Source: JAWVZB01 sp033722375 (lineage in GTDB: Bacteria; Actinomycetota; Nitriliruptoria; Nitriliruptorales; Nitriliruptoraceae). From it: a DNA stretch of 33,862 bases. Shown piece after piece: positions 16,201 through 23,289 of the stretch. Each line of letters opens with the position of its first letter. The first letter of the stretch is position 1. The notes under the pieces were generated by a model. It was given only the letters and a program-made list of their open reading frames with translations, did not search any database and was not told the DNA's origin. Made by a program: the position numbers and the translations under genes. The stretch covers positions 1-33,862 of the forward strand of contig JAWVZB010000019.1 in the NCBI GenBank assembly GCA_033722375.1. Direction: 5' to 3'.

Positions 16201-16379
16201 CGGAACTGGCCGGGAACGTGCCCGAGGTAGCACGTACCTTCTCGGTACCGCTGGCGGTCGTGGTGCTGTTGTTGCTCTACCTCGCGCTCCAGAACCGCAT
16301 CGACCGGGGGGCGTTGCCATCGACGGCGGACGTGCCCGCGACGGGAGGTGACGACGACGATGTCGAGTACCTCCTCTGA
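13287..16379 (+). CDS. membrane-anchored surface protein with seven FN3 domains
   Basis: A 1030-residue secreted, anchored protein. Residues 1-32 form a signal peptide (basic start, GGVLLLLAMLLLGPFTG, cleavage near SDAA). Residues about 33-215 are an unrecognised beta-rich domain beginning YYRIGSGSGFEGYAS. Seven fibronectin type III domains follow at roughly 222-316, 320-411, 412-506, 507-596, 597-691, 692-788 and 789-885, each with a W in strand B and a YxxxR/YxYRVxAV pattern. A Pro/Asp-rich disordered stretch leads to one membrane helix near 984-1002 (SVPLAVVVLLLLYLALQ) and a short acidic cytosolic tail. FN3 arrays serve as adhesins or spacers. GTG start 13287 is eight bases after fxsA. The 3' end overlaps the diguanylate cyclase by 20 bases. 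Confidence 0.9.
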   Translation: MTNSRRQPVRGGGVLLLLAMLLLGPFTGRSDAAPVTYYRIGSGSGFEGYASLASAPTGAASYSFEVPHDGATGTYLFQRGSGLEAWSSWRTRGGDGYATTSALTGTVPAGTWTFNALVRTDVPSGDASGVLIVAVHAASAGGSRLLTVHQGSTNVLAGPGDRSVSMSVALPDVSLSDERIVTEWWLAITSNEATGTHTTELRHGLSGDTVVFPGPPAPPPLQSPENARVTSVGDRTVSIAWDPSPDDRIVGYVVRRATSSTGPFSEVSGVVAETAFTDTGLTNGVRYFHDVVGVTADGTRSPASNATSAVPRDTEAPEPPTDLTLSPSASFQLTLDWGASPSADAAAYRVERSTAAGGPYQTIASDAVATSYTDRGLPSGSTWHYRVRTVDDDGHVSAATASASGTVPPSPPAGLFVRAVADGAVVLEWDESDEVVESYRLERATSSGGPYATVASGITGTSYTDTGLTNGTTYHYRLRAVSPSGIASSPSASVSATPRDTGRPAPVGSLTAVLSGSSVQLSWDRSVSSSVVGYRVFRLVDGANRGDVSGLISGRSYTDSGLKLGQRYTYEVVAEDASGNRSDPSTIEVILPPPTPTRLRATSVSEEAATLAWDGSDHPAVTYRLERSTDRGRTWSPVNDDPIQERHHTVTGLAIGTVYEFRVQAVSLSTAVSNWSDPVTVRPQNGPPTAPQGLVADGSGAGGQVLLTWTPNPESDVVRYEVQRAAAPSGPFQVVGLPTDPVFDDRVGLVDGRTYYYRVVAVDSVGLRSPPSATVSVVPTDTEPPSAPTPPAVFAFGDRVRLAWSSTTGATRYEVLRSTQPEGPYTVVTLTTAREFVDEDVVVGGTYHYRLAAFDAAGNRSPNSELRSATVSGSSALPGDGSSGGAPSPPPPPQPPGVSAPADEGDPVAQPTFPPVDAPDEPGGSDNDDPDPLALGGDDEETIALGEGQIPESLAAGEQPSGFARSVGRAASELAGNVPEVARTFSVPLAVVVLLLLYLALQNRIDRGALPSTADVPATGGDDDDVEYLL

Positions 16380-18081
16380 GCTCGGGCACGCCACCGAGAT
16401 CCTCTCGGGGCGGCTCCGTGTCCTCTCGATCGCGCGGATACTCGCGGTCCTCGCCACGGTGCTGGTGCTCGCACCCTCCGCCGCCGCCGAGGAGGCGGGC
16501 TCGGTCCGGGACCTGCTGTCGGTGGTGAGCGCGATCTACCTCGTCGGGAACTTCGTGGTGCTGCTCGGGCTGCGGTACTTCGCGGCGACCGCGCGCTGGC
16601 AGCTCGACCTGTCGCTCCTGCTCGACGCGGGCTGGGTGTCGGTGGTGCTGTGGGCGACGGGCGGGGCGTTCAGCCCGTTCATCTTCCTCATGTACCTCCA
16701 GCTCGTCGCCGCCACGGTGCTGTTCACGTGGAGGACCGGGCTCAAGCTCGCGACCCTGGACACGATCGGGCTCGTGTGGCTGTCGCTCGCCACCTCCGGG
16801 GGGGACGCTCAGGTCTTCATCGGGACCGTCCCCGTGCAGGTGGACACCGACATCGAGAACGTCCTGTCGCTGTTCGGGCGCAACCAGGTGGTGTTCAACA
16901 TCGTGGCGCTGTGGCTCATCTCGGGTGCCACCGCCTACTTCTCGTCGGTGAACGAGCGCGACCTGCGCCGGTCGAACCGCGAGCTCGCCGTGCTCCGGGA
17001 GCTCAACACCGAACTCGAAGCGAGCCTCGATATCGGCGACGTCTCGGAGGCGATCGCGCGCGGGGTCGTCGAGGAGCTCGACTACGCCCGGTCGGTGGTG
17101 TGGATGAGCCAGTCCGGCGGCGAGCTCGTGCCAGCAGGAGCCCGCGGCTTCTCCCCGGACGAGCTCGAGGCGCTCAACGACCTCCGGCTGTCGGTGGGCA
17201 CCGGCCCCGTCGCGAAGGCCATCGAGTCGCGCGAGCCTCGCCTGGTCCCACGCGAAGCAGCCCGGCCCGCAGCACTGGCGGACGCGTTCTCGATCGACGC
17301 CCCGCTCGTCCTCGTCCCCCTGGTGACCGAGGGGCGGCTGCTTGGCCTCCTCACCGTCGAGGTCAAGGCGCCCCCGGGACGCGCCCCGCGTATCCGGGGC
17401 CGCGACATCCGCATCCTCGCGACGTTGGCCACGGAGGCGTCGCTGGCGCTCGACAACGCCCGCCTCCACGCCGAGCTCCGCGATCTGTCAGTCACCGATG
17501 CGCTCACCGGGGTCTACAACCACCGCTACTTCCAGCAGCGTCTCCAGGAGGAGCTGGATCGTGCCCTGCGCCGTGGCGGTGAGGAGCAGCCCGAACCCGT
17601 CAGCCTGATCCTGATGGACATCGACTTCTTCAAGAAGGTCAACGACCGGTTCGGTCACCCGTCAGGGGACGAGCTACTCCGAGCGTTCGCGCGCCTGTCG
17701 AGCCGTGTCGTGCGCTCCACCGACGTCATCTGCCGCTACGGAGGGGAGGAGTTCGCGATCATCCTGCCCGGCACGACGCTGGGTCAGGCCACCCAGGTCG
17801 CCGAACGACTCCGCGAGGCGATCGCCCGCTCCAACTTCACCGGGGCCGATGGTCGCTACCTCGGCCGGGTCACCGCCTCGTTCGGGGTGGCCAGCTTCGC
17901 CGAGGGTCTGCCGTCGCGCGGCGACCTGATCCAGCGTGCCGACCAGGCGCTCTACGAGGCGAAGGAGTCGGGCCGCAACCGGGTCGAGGTACGCGAACCA
18001 TCGCCGGAAACCGTTGCCGACCTTCCTGAGGGGCCCGTCGCCGTCACCCATGAGGAAGAGGGGCCAGTCGGGGCGCCGTGA
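16360..18081 (+). CDS. membrane GAF-GGDEF diguanylate cyclase
   Basis: A 573-residue membrane enzyme that should make cyclic di-GMP from two GTP. About six N-terminal membrane helices lie between residues 20 and 192 (for example LSIARILAVLATVLVLAP, WQLDLSLLLDAGWVSVVLWA, PFIFLMYLQLVAATVLF). A GAF domain occupies roughly 215-360. The GGDEF domain spans about 370-540 and has an intact active site GGEEF at 461-465. RSTD at 452-455, five residues before it, is a complete RxxD inhibitory site, so product feedback is expected. DALTGVYNHRYF and the SFGVAS block are standard. I prefer ATG 16360, with GGGAGG eleven bases upstream, over GTG 16348, which would overlap its own ribosome site. The start lies within the end of the FN3 gene. 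Confidence 0.92.
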   Translation: MSSTSSELGHATEILSGRLRVLSIARILAVLATVLVLAPSAAAEEAGSVRDLLSVVSAIYLVGNFVVLLGLRYFAATARWQLDLSLLLDAGWVSVVLWATGGAFSPFIFLMYLQLVAATVLFTWRTGLKLATLDTIGLVWLSLATSGGDAQVFIGTVPVQVDTDIENVLSLFGRNQVVFNIVALWLISGATAYFSSVNERDLRRSNRELAVLRELNTELEASLDIGDVSEAIARGVVEELDYARSVVWMSQSGGELVPAGARGFSPDELEALNDLRLSVGTGPVAKAIESREPRLVPREAARPAALADAFSIDAPLVLVPLVTEGRLLGLLTVEVKAPPGRAPRIRGRDIRILATLATEASLALDNARLHAELRDLSVTDALTGVYNHRYFQQRLQEELDRALRRGGEEQPEPVSLILMDIDFFKKVNDRFGHPSGDELLRAFARLSSRVVRSTDVICRYGGEEFAIILPGTTLGQATQVAERLREAIARSNFTGADGRYLGRVTASFGVASFAEGLPSRGDLIQRADQALYEAKESGRNRVEVREPSPETVADLPEGPVAVTHEEEGPVGAP

Positions 18082-18084
18082 GCC

Positions 18085-19029
18085 TCACCCCGCGGCCGGC
18101 TCACCCACGGTGTTGACGAGCGTGCCGATCACAGGTGTCGACAGCTCGAGGGTCTCGCCGGGCTGCAGCATCCGTCCGTGCTCGAGGCCGCAGCCGTTGG
18201 CGACCGTGCCCGAGCCGTAGACGTCGCCCGGATAGACGGTCTCGCCCCGGCTCACGTAGCTCAGCATCTCGGCGAAGCTCCACCGGAGGTCGCCGGTGTG
18301 GCTGTCGGTCACCGTTTCGCCGTCGATCGTGGCCGTGACCCGGAGGTCGGTCGGGTCGACCTCGTCCGCCGTGACGATCACCGGCCCGAGCACCTGGGCG
18401 AAGCCCTTGGACCGGGCGGGCCCGAGCCGCACCTGCATCTCCTTCCGTTGGAGATCCCGAGCCGAGCAGTCGTTGTACAGCGTGTATCCGAAGATGTGGC
18501 GCTCGGCCTCCTCGACGCCGAGCCCGCTCCCCTCCCGGCCCACGATCATCGCGATCTCGAGCTCGTAGTCGAGCTCCGAGGTGAACGACGGCCACGGGAT
18601 CGTCTCGCCCGGACCCAGAACCGACCGGTGGTTCGTGAGGTAGTAGACCGGCAGCTCGTACCAGGCTTCGGGGATCGGTTCACCCCGCTTGTCGAAACCC
18701 CGACGCACGTGATCCTCGAAGGCGAAGAAGTCCCGCATGCTCGGCGGGTCGGGAAGCGGGGCGAGGAGCCGCACCCCGTCGGCGAGGGTCCCGAGCTGGC
18801 TGTCTCGCACCACCTCGCGCGCGAGCGCCAAGGCACCGGGACCTTCCGCGATCAGCTCGAGCATCCGCGAGGGCAGGCGTTCGCCGATCCTCGCGGCCGC
18901 GTCCTCGAGATCCACGAGCACGTCCTCGCCGCGCTGTTCGATCAGCGCCGCGACCCGTCCGTCGTGTCGCCGTTCGTACGACGTGCCCCCCTGGGGAACG
19001 TCAGTCGGAAGGTAGGTCACGAGCCGCAC
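18085..19029 (-). CDS. fumarylacetoacetate hydrolase (FAH) family protein
   Basis: A 314-residue member of the FAH superfamily, enzymes that cleave or rearrange beta-diketo acids with a divalent metal, mainly in aromatic degradation. Visible landmarks are PSMRDFFAFEDHVR, SELDYELEIAMIVG (metal-binding Glu residues), FGYTLYNDCSARDLQ, GPARSKGFAQVLGPVIVT, DGETVTDSHTGDLRWSFAEM and GDVYGSGTVANGCGLE. Length and motifs match the two-domain FAH type often annotated as fumarylacetoacetate hydrolase or 2-keto-4-pentenoate hydratase-like. The exact substrate is not known. GTG 19029 follows GGAGGTG with five-base spacing. It is divergent from the CCR gene. Its stop is only three bases from the diguanylate cyclase stop. 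Confidence 0.9.
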   Translation of the reverse strand: MRLVTYLPTDVPQGGTSYERRHDGRVAALIEQRGEDVLVDLEDAAARIGERLPSRMLELIAEGPGALALAREVVRDSQLGTLADGVRLLAPLPDPPSMRDFFAFEDHVRRGFDKRGEPIPEAWYELPVYYLTNHRSVLGPGETIPWPSFTSELDYELEIAMIVGREGSGLGVEEAERHIFGYTLYNDCSARDLQRKEMQVRLGPARSKGFAQVLGPVIVTADEVDPTDLRVTATIDGETVTDSHTGDLRWSFAEMLSYVSRGETVYPGDVYGSGTVANGCGLEHGRMLQPGETLELSTPVIGTLVNTVGEPAAG

Positions 19030-19111
19030 GGGTCACCTCCGGTCGGAGGCGGACGGTAGTGCGGATCCGACGGGGGATGTCCGGTCGGGGGGGAGGCCGC
19101 CCACCGCACGC

Positions 19112-19120
19112 TGCTATTTT
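19112..19120 (+). promoter_or_regulatory. extended -10 element upstream of ccr
   Basis: TGCTATTTT matches an extended -10 (TGN TATNNT) and is the most A/T-rich patch in this intergenic region. Transcription would start near 19127 and leave a leader of about 58 bases before the ATG at 19185. No good -35 hexamer lies 16-18 bases upstream, as expected for an extended -10 promoter. Confidence 0.45.
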
Positions 19121-19184
19121 CCCTCCGGAGCCGGTTCACACCCACCCCTACCCACGTTGCCCCGCGCGAGCGCAGGAGAACCGC

Positions 19185-20525
19185 ATGTCCATCGATGCCA
19201 TCCGTGACGCCATCCTCGAGGGCGCCGACAGCGAGACCATCGCTTCGCTGCCCCTTCCCGACACGATGCGGGCGAGCGTGGTCCGCAAGGACGAGGTGGA
19301 GATGTTCGAGGGGATCCCCACCCAGGAGAAGGACCCCCGCAAGAGCCTCCACGTCGACGAGGTCCCGATCCCCCCACTGGGCCCGGGCGAGGTGCTCATC
19401 GCCCCCATGGCGTCGGCGCTCAACTACAACACGGTGTGGACCTCGATCTTCGAGCCCATCCCCACCTTCAAGTTCCTGGAACGGTTCGGACGTGAGTCGG
19501 ATCTCTCCGCCCGCCACGACCTCGACTACCACATCGTCGGGTCTGACGCCGCAGCGGTCGTGCTCCGCACCGGACCCGGCGTGCACGACTGGGAGCCCGG
19601 CGACCGCGTGACCGTGCACTGCAACTACGTGGACATGCAGATGCCCCAGGGCCACGAGGACTCGATGCTCGACCCGGAGCAGCGCATCTGGGCCTTCGAG
19701 ACCAACTTCGGCGGGATGGCCGAGATCTCGATGGTCAAGGCCAACCAGCTCATGCCCATGCCGACCCACCTGACCTGGGAGGAAGCGGCGTCGTTGGGGC
19801 TCGTGATGGCCACGAGCTATCGCATGCTCGTCGGCGAGAACGAAGCCCGGATGAAGCAGGGCGACGTCGTCCTCATCTGGGGAGCGACCGGCGGGCTCGG
19901 CGGGTTCGCGACCCAGTTCGTGTTGAACGGTGGCGGGATCCCCGTCTGCGTCGTCTCCTCCGAGGAGAAGGAGCAGCTGCTGCGGGACATCGGCGCCGAG
20001 CACATCATCAACCGCAAGGCCGAGGGCTACAACTTCTTCACCGAGGACGGGGATCCGGACTACGGGGAGTACCGCCGCTTCGGCAAGAAGATCCGTGAGC
20101 TCGTGGGGACCGATCCCGACATCGTGTTCGAGCACCCCGGCAAGGCCACGTTCGGCGCGTCGGTGTTCGTCGCCAAGAAGGGCGGGGTCATCGTCACCTG
20201 CGCTTCCACGACCGGCTACATGCACGAATACGACAACCGCTACCTGTGGATGAACCTCAAGCGCATCCTCGGATCGCACTTCGCCAACTACAACGAGGCC
20301 TGGCAGGCCAACCGGCTCGTCGACCTCGGGATGATCCACCCGATCCTGTCGAAGACCTACTCACTCGACGACGCTGCCGAAGGCGTCTACGAGATGCACA
20401 ACAACCTCCACACGGGCAAGATCGGCATCCTCGTGAACGCCCCCGAAGAAGGGCTCGGGGTCCGCGACGAGGACAAGCGCGAGCGCCACATCGAGATGAT
20501 CGACAAGTACAAGCGGTTCAGCTGA
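19185..20525 (+). CDS. ccr: crotonyl-CoA carboxylase/reductase
   Basis: A 446-residue medium-chain dehydrogenase/reductase of the CCR type. It should reduce crotonyl-CoA with NADPH while fixing CO2 to form ethylmalonyl-CoA, the key step of the ethylmalonyl-CoA pathway and a source of polyketide extender units. Residues matching the known CO2-binding set are all present: Asn82 in NYNTVW, Phe171-Glu172 in AFETNFGG and His365 in GSHFANYNE. The nucleotide loop is IWGATGGLGG (231-240). Presence of this full set argues for carboxylation and not simple enoyl reduction. I start at ATG 19185 because CAGGAG lies seven bases before it. No other gene of the pathway (mutase, mesaconyl-CoA enzymes) is nearby. 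Confidence 0.95.
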   Translation: MSIDAIRDAILEGADSETIASLPLPDTMRASVVRKDEVEMFEGIPTQEKDPRKSLHVDEVPIPPLGPGEVLIAPMASALNYNTVWTSIFEPIPTFKFLERFGRESDLSARHDLDYHIVGSDAAAVVLRTGPGVHDWEPGDRVTVHCNYVDMQMPQGHEDSMLDPEQRIWAFETNFGGMAEISMVKANQLMPMPTHLTWEEAASLGLVMATSYRMLVGENEARMKQGDVVLIWGATGGLGGFATQFVLNGGGIPVCVVSSEEKEQLLRDIGAEHIINRKAEGYNFFTEDGDPDYGEYRRFGKKIRELVGTDPDIVFEHPGKATFGASVFVAKKGGVIVTCASTTGYMHEYDNRYLWMNLKRILGSHFANYNEAWQANRLVDLGMIHPILSKTYSLDDAAEGVYEMHNNLHTGKIGILVNAPEEGLGVRDEDKRERHIEMIDKYKRFS

Positions 20526-20541
20526 CGCCCGCGGCCTCAAC

Positions 20542-20565
20542 CGGCGCCGTGCGTGCGCGGCGCCG
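20542..20565. terminator. hairpin after ccr
   Basis: CGGCGCC (20542-20548) pairs with GGCGCCG (20559-20565) around a ten-base loop. Outer arms CTGACG (20522-20527) and CGTCAG (20564-20569) could extend or compete with it and include the ccr stop. There is no T-run. The GCGCCGTGCGTGC core also occurs after the dehydrogenase tail near 127-139, so this may be a dispersed 3'-end element. Confidence 0.45.
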
Positions 20566-20673
20566 TCAGCGCCTCCACGCCACCGGCGACCGCTTCAGCG
20601 AACGCCGAGTCTGCACCGCCTCGCCCCCCCGGGTGGATGGCGCATCTAGGCTCGTCTCGACGGAGGGGAGCCG

Positions 20674-21381
20674 ATGGCGCGAGATTCTCGGTTCGACGTC
20701 TTCCTGCGGTCGGTGTGGGGACGGGCGATCATCGCCCTGCTGCTCGCGACCGTGGCAGGGCTCGTCTGGTGGCGGCTGTTCACCTTCCTCAACGACGAGC
20801 TGGAGATGGCGTTCGTCGCGTGGCCGGTGGGCATCATCCTCGCGATCCTGTTCTACTACGCCATCGGCTTCGTCTACCGCCGCGCAGGGCCGAGATCGAC
20901 CTCGCTCCGGCCCACGACCGGCAACCTGGCGCACCGACTCGAACGGCTGATCGGGGCGCTCACCCCGCTGGTCTTCCGCTCGCATCGACTGGGTCGCCCG
21001 TGGCCCATCGCCGTCGTCACGGAACACGCCGTCACGGTGACACGCCCGAGGTCGCTCGGGGGGACGCTGCGCCTGGACGACGGCCAGGTCCTCCATGACG
21101 GCAAGCCCCTCACGGGCCCGGAGATCTCCGAAGTTCGGCGGCTCGTCGGGACGCTCCGCGAGGTGCTGCCCAACTTCGACGTCCACCTCCCAGTGCAGGG
21201 GCTCATCGTGGTGGATGACGCCACGGTGGTGCCCTCGAGCCTCACCGCGGCGGACCGCGACGTTCTGTTCAGCCACCTCGATCAGGCCGAAGCCGCCTTC
21301 ACCCTGGGGCCACCCCACGGGAACGATGCACTGGTCCAGGCCGTCGATGCGCTCGCCAGGTGGCGGCCCGAGCCGCGGTAG
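20674..21381 (+). CDS. two-helix membrane protein of unknown function
   Basis: A 235-residue protein that I do not recognise. Two membrane helices lie at about residues 17-36 (GRAIIALLLATVAGLVWW) and 47-67 (FVAWPVGIILAILFYYAIGF), with a basic loop after them that places the rest in the cytosol. The soluble part contains PIAVVTEHAVTVTRPRSLGG, then EISEVRRLVGTLREVLPNFD and VQGLIVVDDATVVPSSL. This order faintly resembles NERD-type nuclease-related domains fused to membrane helices, but the catalytic residues are not convincing. ATG 20674 has GGAGGGGAG three bases upstream and a TAGGCT -10-like box at 20647-20652. It is convergent with the next gene, six bases apart. Confidence 0.72.
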   Translation: MARDSRFDVFLRSVWGRAIIALLLATVAGLVWWRLFTFLNDELEMAFVAWPVGIILAILFYYAIGFVYRRAGPRSTSLRPTTGNLAHRLERLIGALTPLVFRSHRLGRPWPIAVVTEHAVTVTRPRSLGGTLRLDDGQVLHDGKPLTGPEISEVRRLVGTLREVLPNFDVHLPVQGLIVVDDATVVPSSLTAADRDVLFSHLDQAEAAFTLGPPHGNDALVQAVDALARWRPEPR

Positions 21382-21387
21382 CCGTCG

Positions 21388-22350
21388 TCAGCAGCCGCGG
21401 ATCGTGCCCAGCATCGGGAGCGCCGAGAGGCAGGTCGGATAGATCGCCATTGCGGCCGCCACGGGCACGACCGCCCACGCGGCGGTGCGGGTCTCGACAA
21501 GGCTCGCCAGCACGATCGCCCCACCGGCCGCCAAGGCCCCCGCGTAGAGGTCCAGGAGCAGGTGCGTGCCACCGATGACGTGCAGGAGCAGCGCGACGAT
21601 GGCCGGTGCGAGCAGCGTCGCGCGGCTGGTCGACATCCGCTTGGTGACCAGTCGGTCGGCGAGGAGCACCATGGCGACGAGCCCACCGACGTTCAGCGCC
21701 ATGCTGACCACGCTCACGCTGGGCAGGATCGCTGCGATCAGCCCGATGACGAACGCGACGCCGGCCGCGCCCATCCCGAAGGTGCGCAGCCCCTCGACGA
21801 GGGGGAGCTCCGTGCGTCGGAAACCGTCGCGGGCGCGTGTCGTCAGGAACGTGAAGAGCATCACGATCCCGATCCAGAGCACCGCCACGGTGGCGATCCG
21901 GAAGAACAGCTCGATCATCGCCGCGGCCGCCGACGGGCCCGGACCGACCGTGGGATCACCGAACGGGGCGCCGGACAAGTGGCCGAACAGCGCACTCGTG
22001 AGCGAGCCCCCCGGCGTGCCGATCGCTGCGCCGAGCCCACCTCCGTCGCCGATGCCGAGCAGCCGCACGATGCCGAGGAGGGCCACGGGAGCAGCGACCA
22101 ACAGCCCCGCCACCACCCCGCTGCGGTCACCTTCCAAGCCGAACCCGCGCGTGCCCATCTCCCGGTAGCGCACCAGCAGGTAGGGCACCAGGCCGGTGAG
22201 GGCGAACACCCACAGCAAGCGGAGGATCTCCCCGATCACGCCGCTGCCCGGGTAGAACGGCAGCTCGGCCACCAGACGGATGACCAACCCCCCGAACAGG
22301 GTCGTCGCAGCCGCCAGGACGAAGTCGCTGCGTGCTTCCTCGGCGTTCAT
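21388..22350 (-). CDS. polytopic membrane protein of unknown function
   Basis: A 320-residue integral membrane protein with about eight hydrophobic helices. The first lies near FVLAAATTLFGGLVIRLV, followed by a LLWVFALTGLVPYLLVRY helix and a Gly-rich loop (GIGDGGGLGAAIGTPGG). Further helices include ATVAVLWIGIVMLFTFL, GVAFVIGLIAAILPSVSVVS and LAPAIVALLLHVIGG. A GFGLEGDRSG loop follows helix 2. No transporter or protease family signature is clear, though the layout loosely recalls CPBP-type membrane proteins. The start is ATG 22350 or ATG 22356 (adding MF); neither has a good ribosome site. The open frame continues upstream only as an antisense shadow of the CinA gene. Confidence 0.7.
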   Translation of the reverse strand: MNAEEARSDFVLAAATTLFGGLVIRLVAELPFYPGSGVIGEILRLLWVFALTGLVPYLLVRYREMGTRGFGLEGDRSGVVAGLLVAAPVALLGIVRLLGIGDGGGLGAAIGTPGGSLTSALFGHLSGAPFGDPTVGPGPSAAAAMIELFFRIATVAVLWIGIVMLFTFLTTRARDGFRRTELPLVEGLRTFGMGAAGVAFVIGLIAAILPSVSVVSMALNVGGLVAMVLLADRLVTKRMSTSRATLLAPAIVALLLHVIGGTHLLLDLYAGALAAGGAIVLASLVETRTAAWAVVPVAAAMAIYPTCLSALPMLGTIRGC

Positions 22351-22449
22351 GAACATGGGTGCGGACGCTACCAGCCGAATCGGATGACTCCGGGGCGTCG
22401 GCTGCTGCGCTGGCGTGGCTATCCTCGCCGCGGCGGGAGGCGGATCCGG

Positions 22450-23289
22450 GTGCTCGAAGCATCGATGCTGGTCATCGGGAACGAGATCCTGGGCGGCTTC
22501 GTGCAGGACACGAACTCGGGCTGGCTTGCGGGGCGCTTGTCCCACCACGGGATCCCGTTGGGACGCATACACACGGTCCCCGACGAGTTCGAGGCGATCG
22601 CCGAGGCGCTCCATCAGGAGCTCGAGCGTTCCAGACCCCGCATGCTCGTGACCTCCGGTGGCGTCGGCAGCACTCCCGACGACATCACCTACGAGGCGGT
22701 GGCGCAGGCGCTGGCTCTCGAACTGGTCGAGGAGCCGACCATCGCCGAGCGGATCCGAGCAGCGCTCGACTGGACGCGCGAGAAGGGGGTCGACGTCACC
22801 GAAGAGTTCGCGTGGCACATGATGCGGATGGCGCGGGTCCCTGAAGGTGCCGAGGTGCTCCACCACGGGAGCTGGGCACCGGGGCTGCGGCTCGATCTCG
22901 ACGGTGGTATCGACCACGACGACGGCGCCACCCTGTTCGTCCTGCCGGGGGTTCCTCCGCAGTTCCGCAGCATCATCCGGGACGCGATCGAGCCACAGAT
23001 CGCGGGGCGCAACCCGCCGATCGAGACGCTCGAGATCAGCCACTCGTTCCCCGAGTCCGCGCTCAACCTGTGCTTCGTGGACGTGCTCGAGAAGTACCCG
23101 GAGGTCGAGCTCGGGTCGTACCCGGGGGTGCCGATGCTCGTGAGACTCCGTGGCCGACCCGACGAGGTCGAGGCCGCGGCGGACGAGGTGCGGCGCTACA
23201 TCACCGAGCTCGAGACCGACCCGGCGGGGGAGCGGCTGGCCAAGGCCTGGGCGGATCGGTTCGGCGGGGTCGAGACGGAGCGTCGGTGA
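22450..23289 (+). CDS. CinA-type (COG1058) MoCF-fold protein, single domain
   Basis: A 279-residue protein with the CinA N-terminal fold, related to molybdopterin-binding MoaB/MogA. Signatures are IGNEILGGFVQDTNSGWLAG near the start, SGGVGSTPDDITYEA, and VLPGVPPQFRSI. Family members with this domain hydrolyse ADP-ribose or are damage/competence linked. The PncC-type nicotinamide nucleotide deamidase domain of full CinA is absent, so this is the short form. GTG 22450 is set by GGGAGG about ten bases upstream and by homology starting at LEASMLVIGNEIL. A TATCCT -10-like box is at 22420-22425. The stop overlaps the Mca start by four bases (GTGA), implying coupled translation. Confidence 0.87.
   Translation: MLEASMLVIGNEILGGFVQDTNSGWLAGRLSHHGIPLGRIHTVPDEFEAIAEALHQELERSRPRMLVTSGGVGSTPDDITYEAVAQALALELVEEPTIAERIRAALDWTREKGVDVTEEFAWHMMRMARVPEGAEVLHHGSWAPGLRLDLDGGIDHDDGATLFVLPGVPPQFRSIIRDAIEPQIAGRNPPIETLEISHSFPESALNLCFVDVLEKYPEVELGSYPGVPMLVRLRGRPDEVEAAADEVRRYITELETDPAGERLAKAWADRFGGVETERR

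Noticed and set aside
15979..17469. Minus-strand 496-codon frame across the FN3 and cyclase genes
   Set aside because: Antisense shadow, rich in His/Arg/Glu, with no ribosome site or motif.
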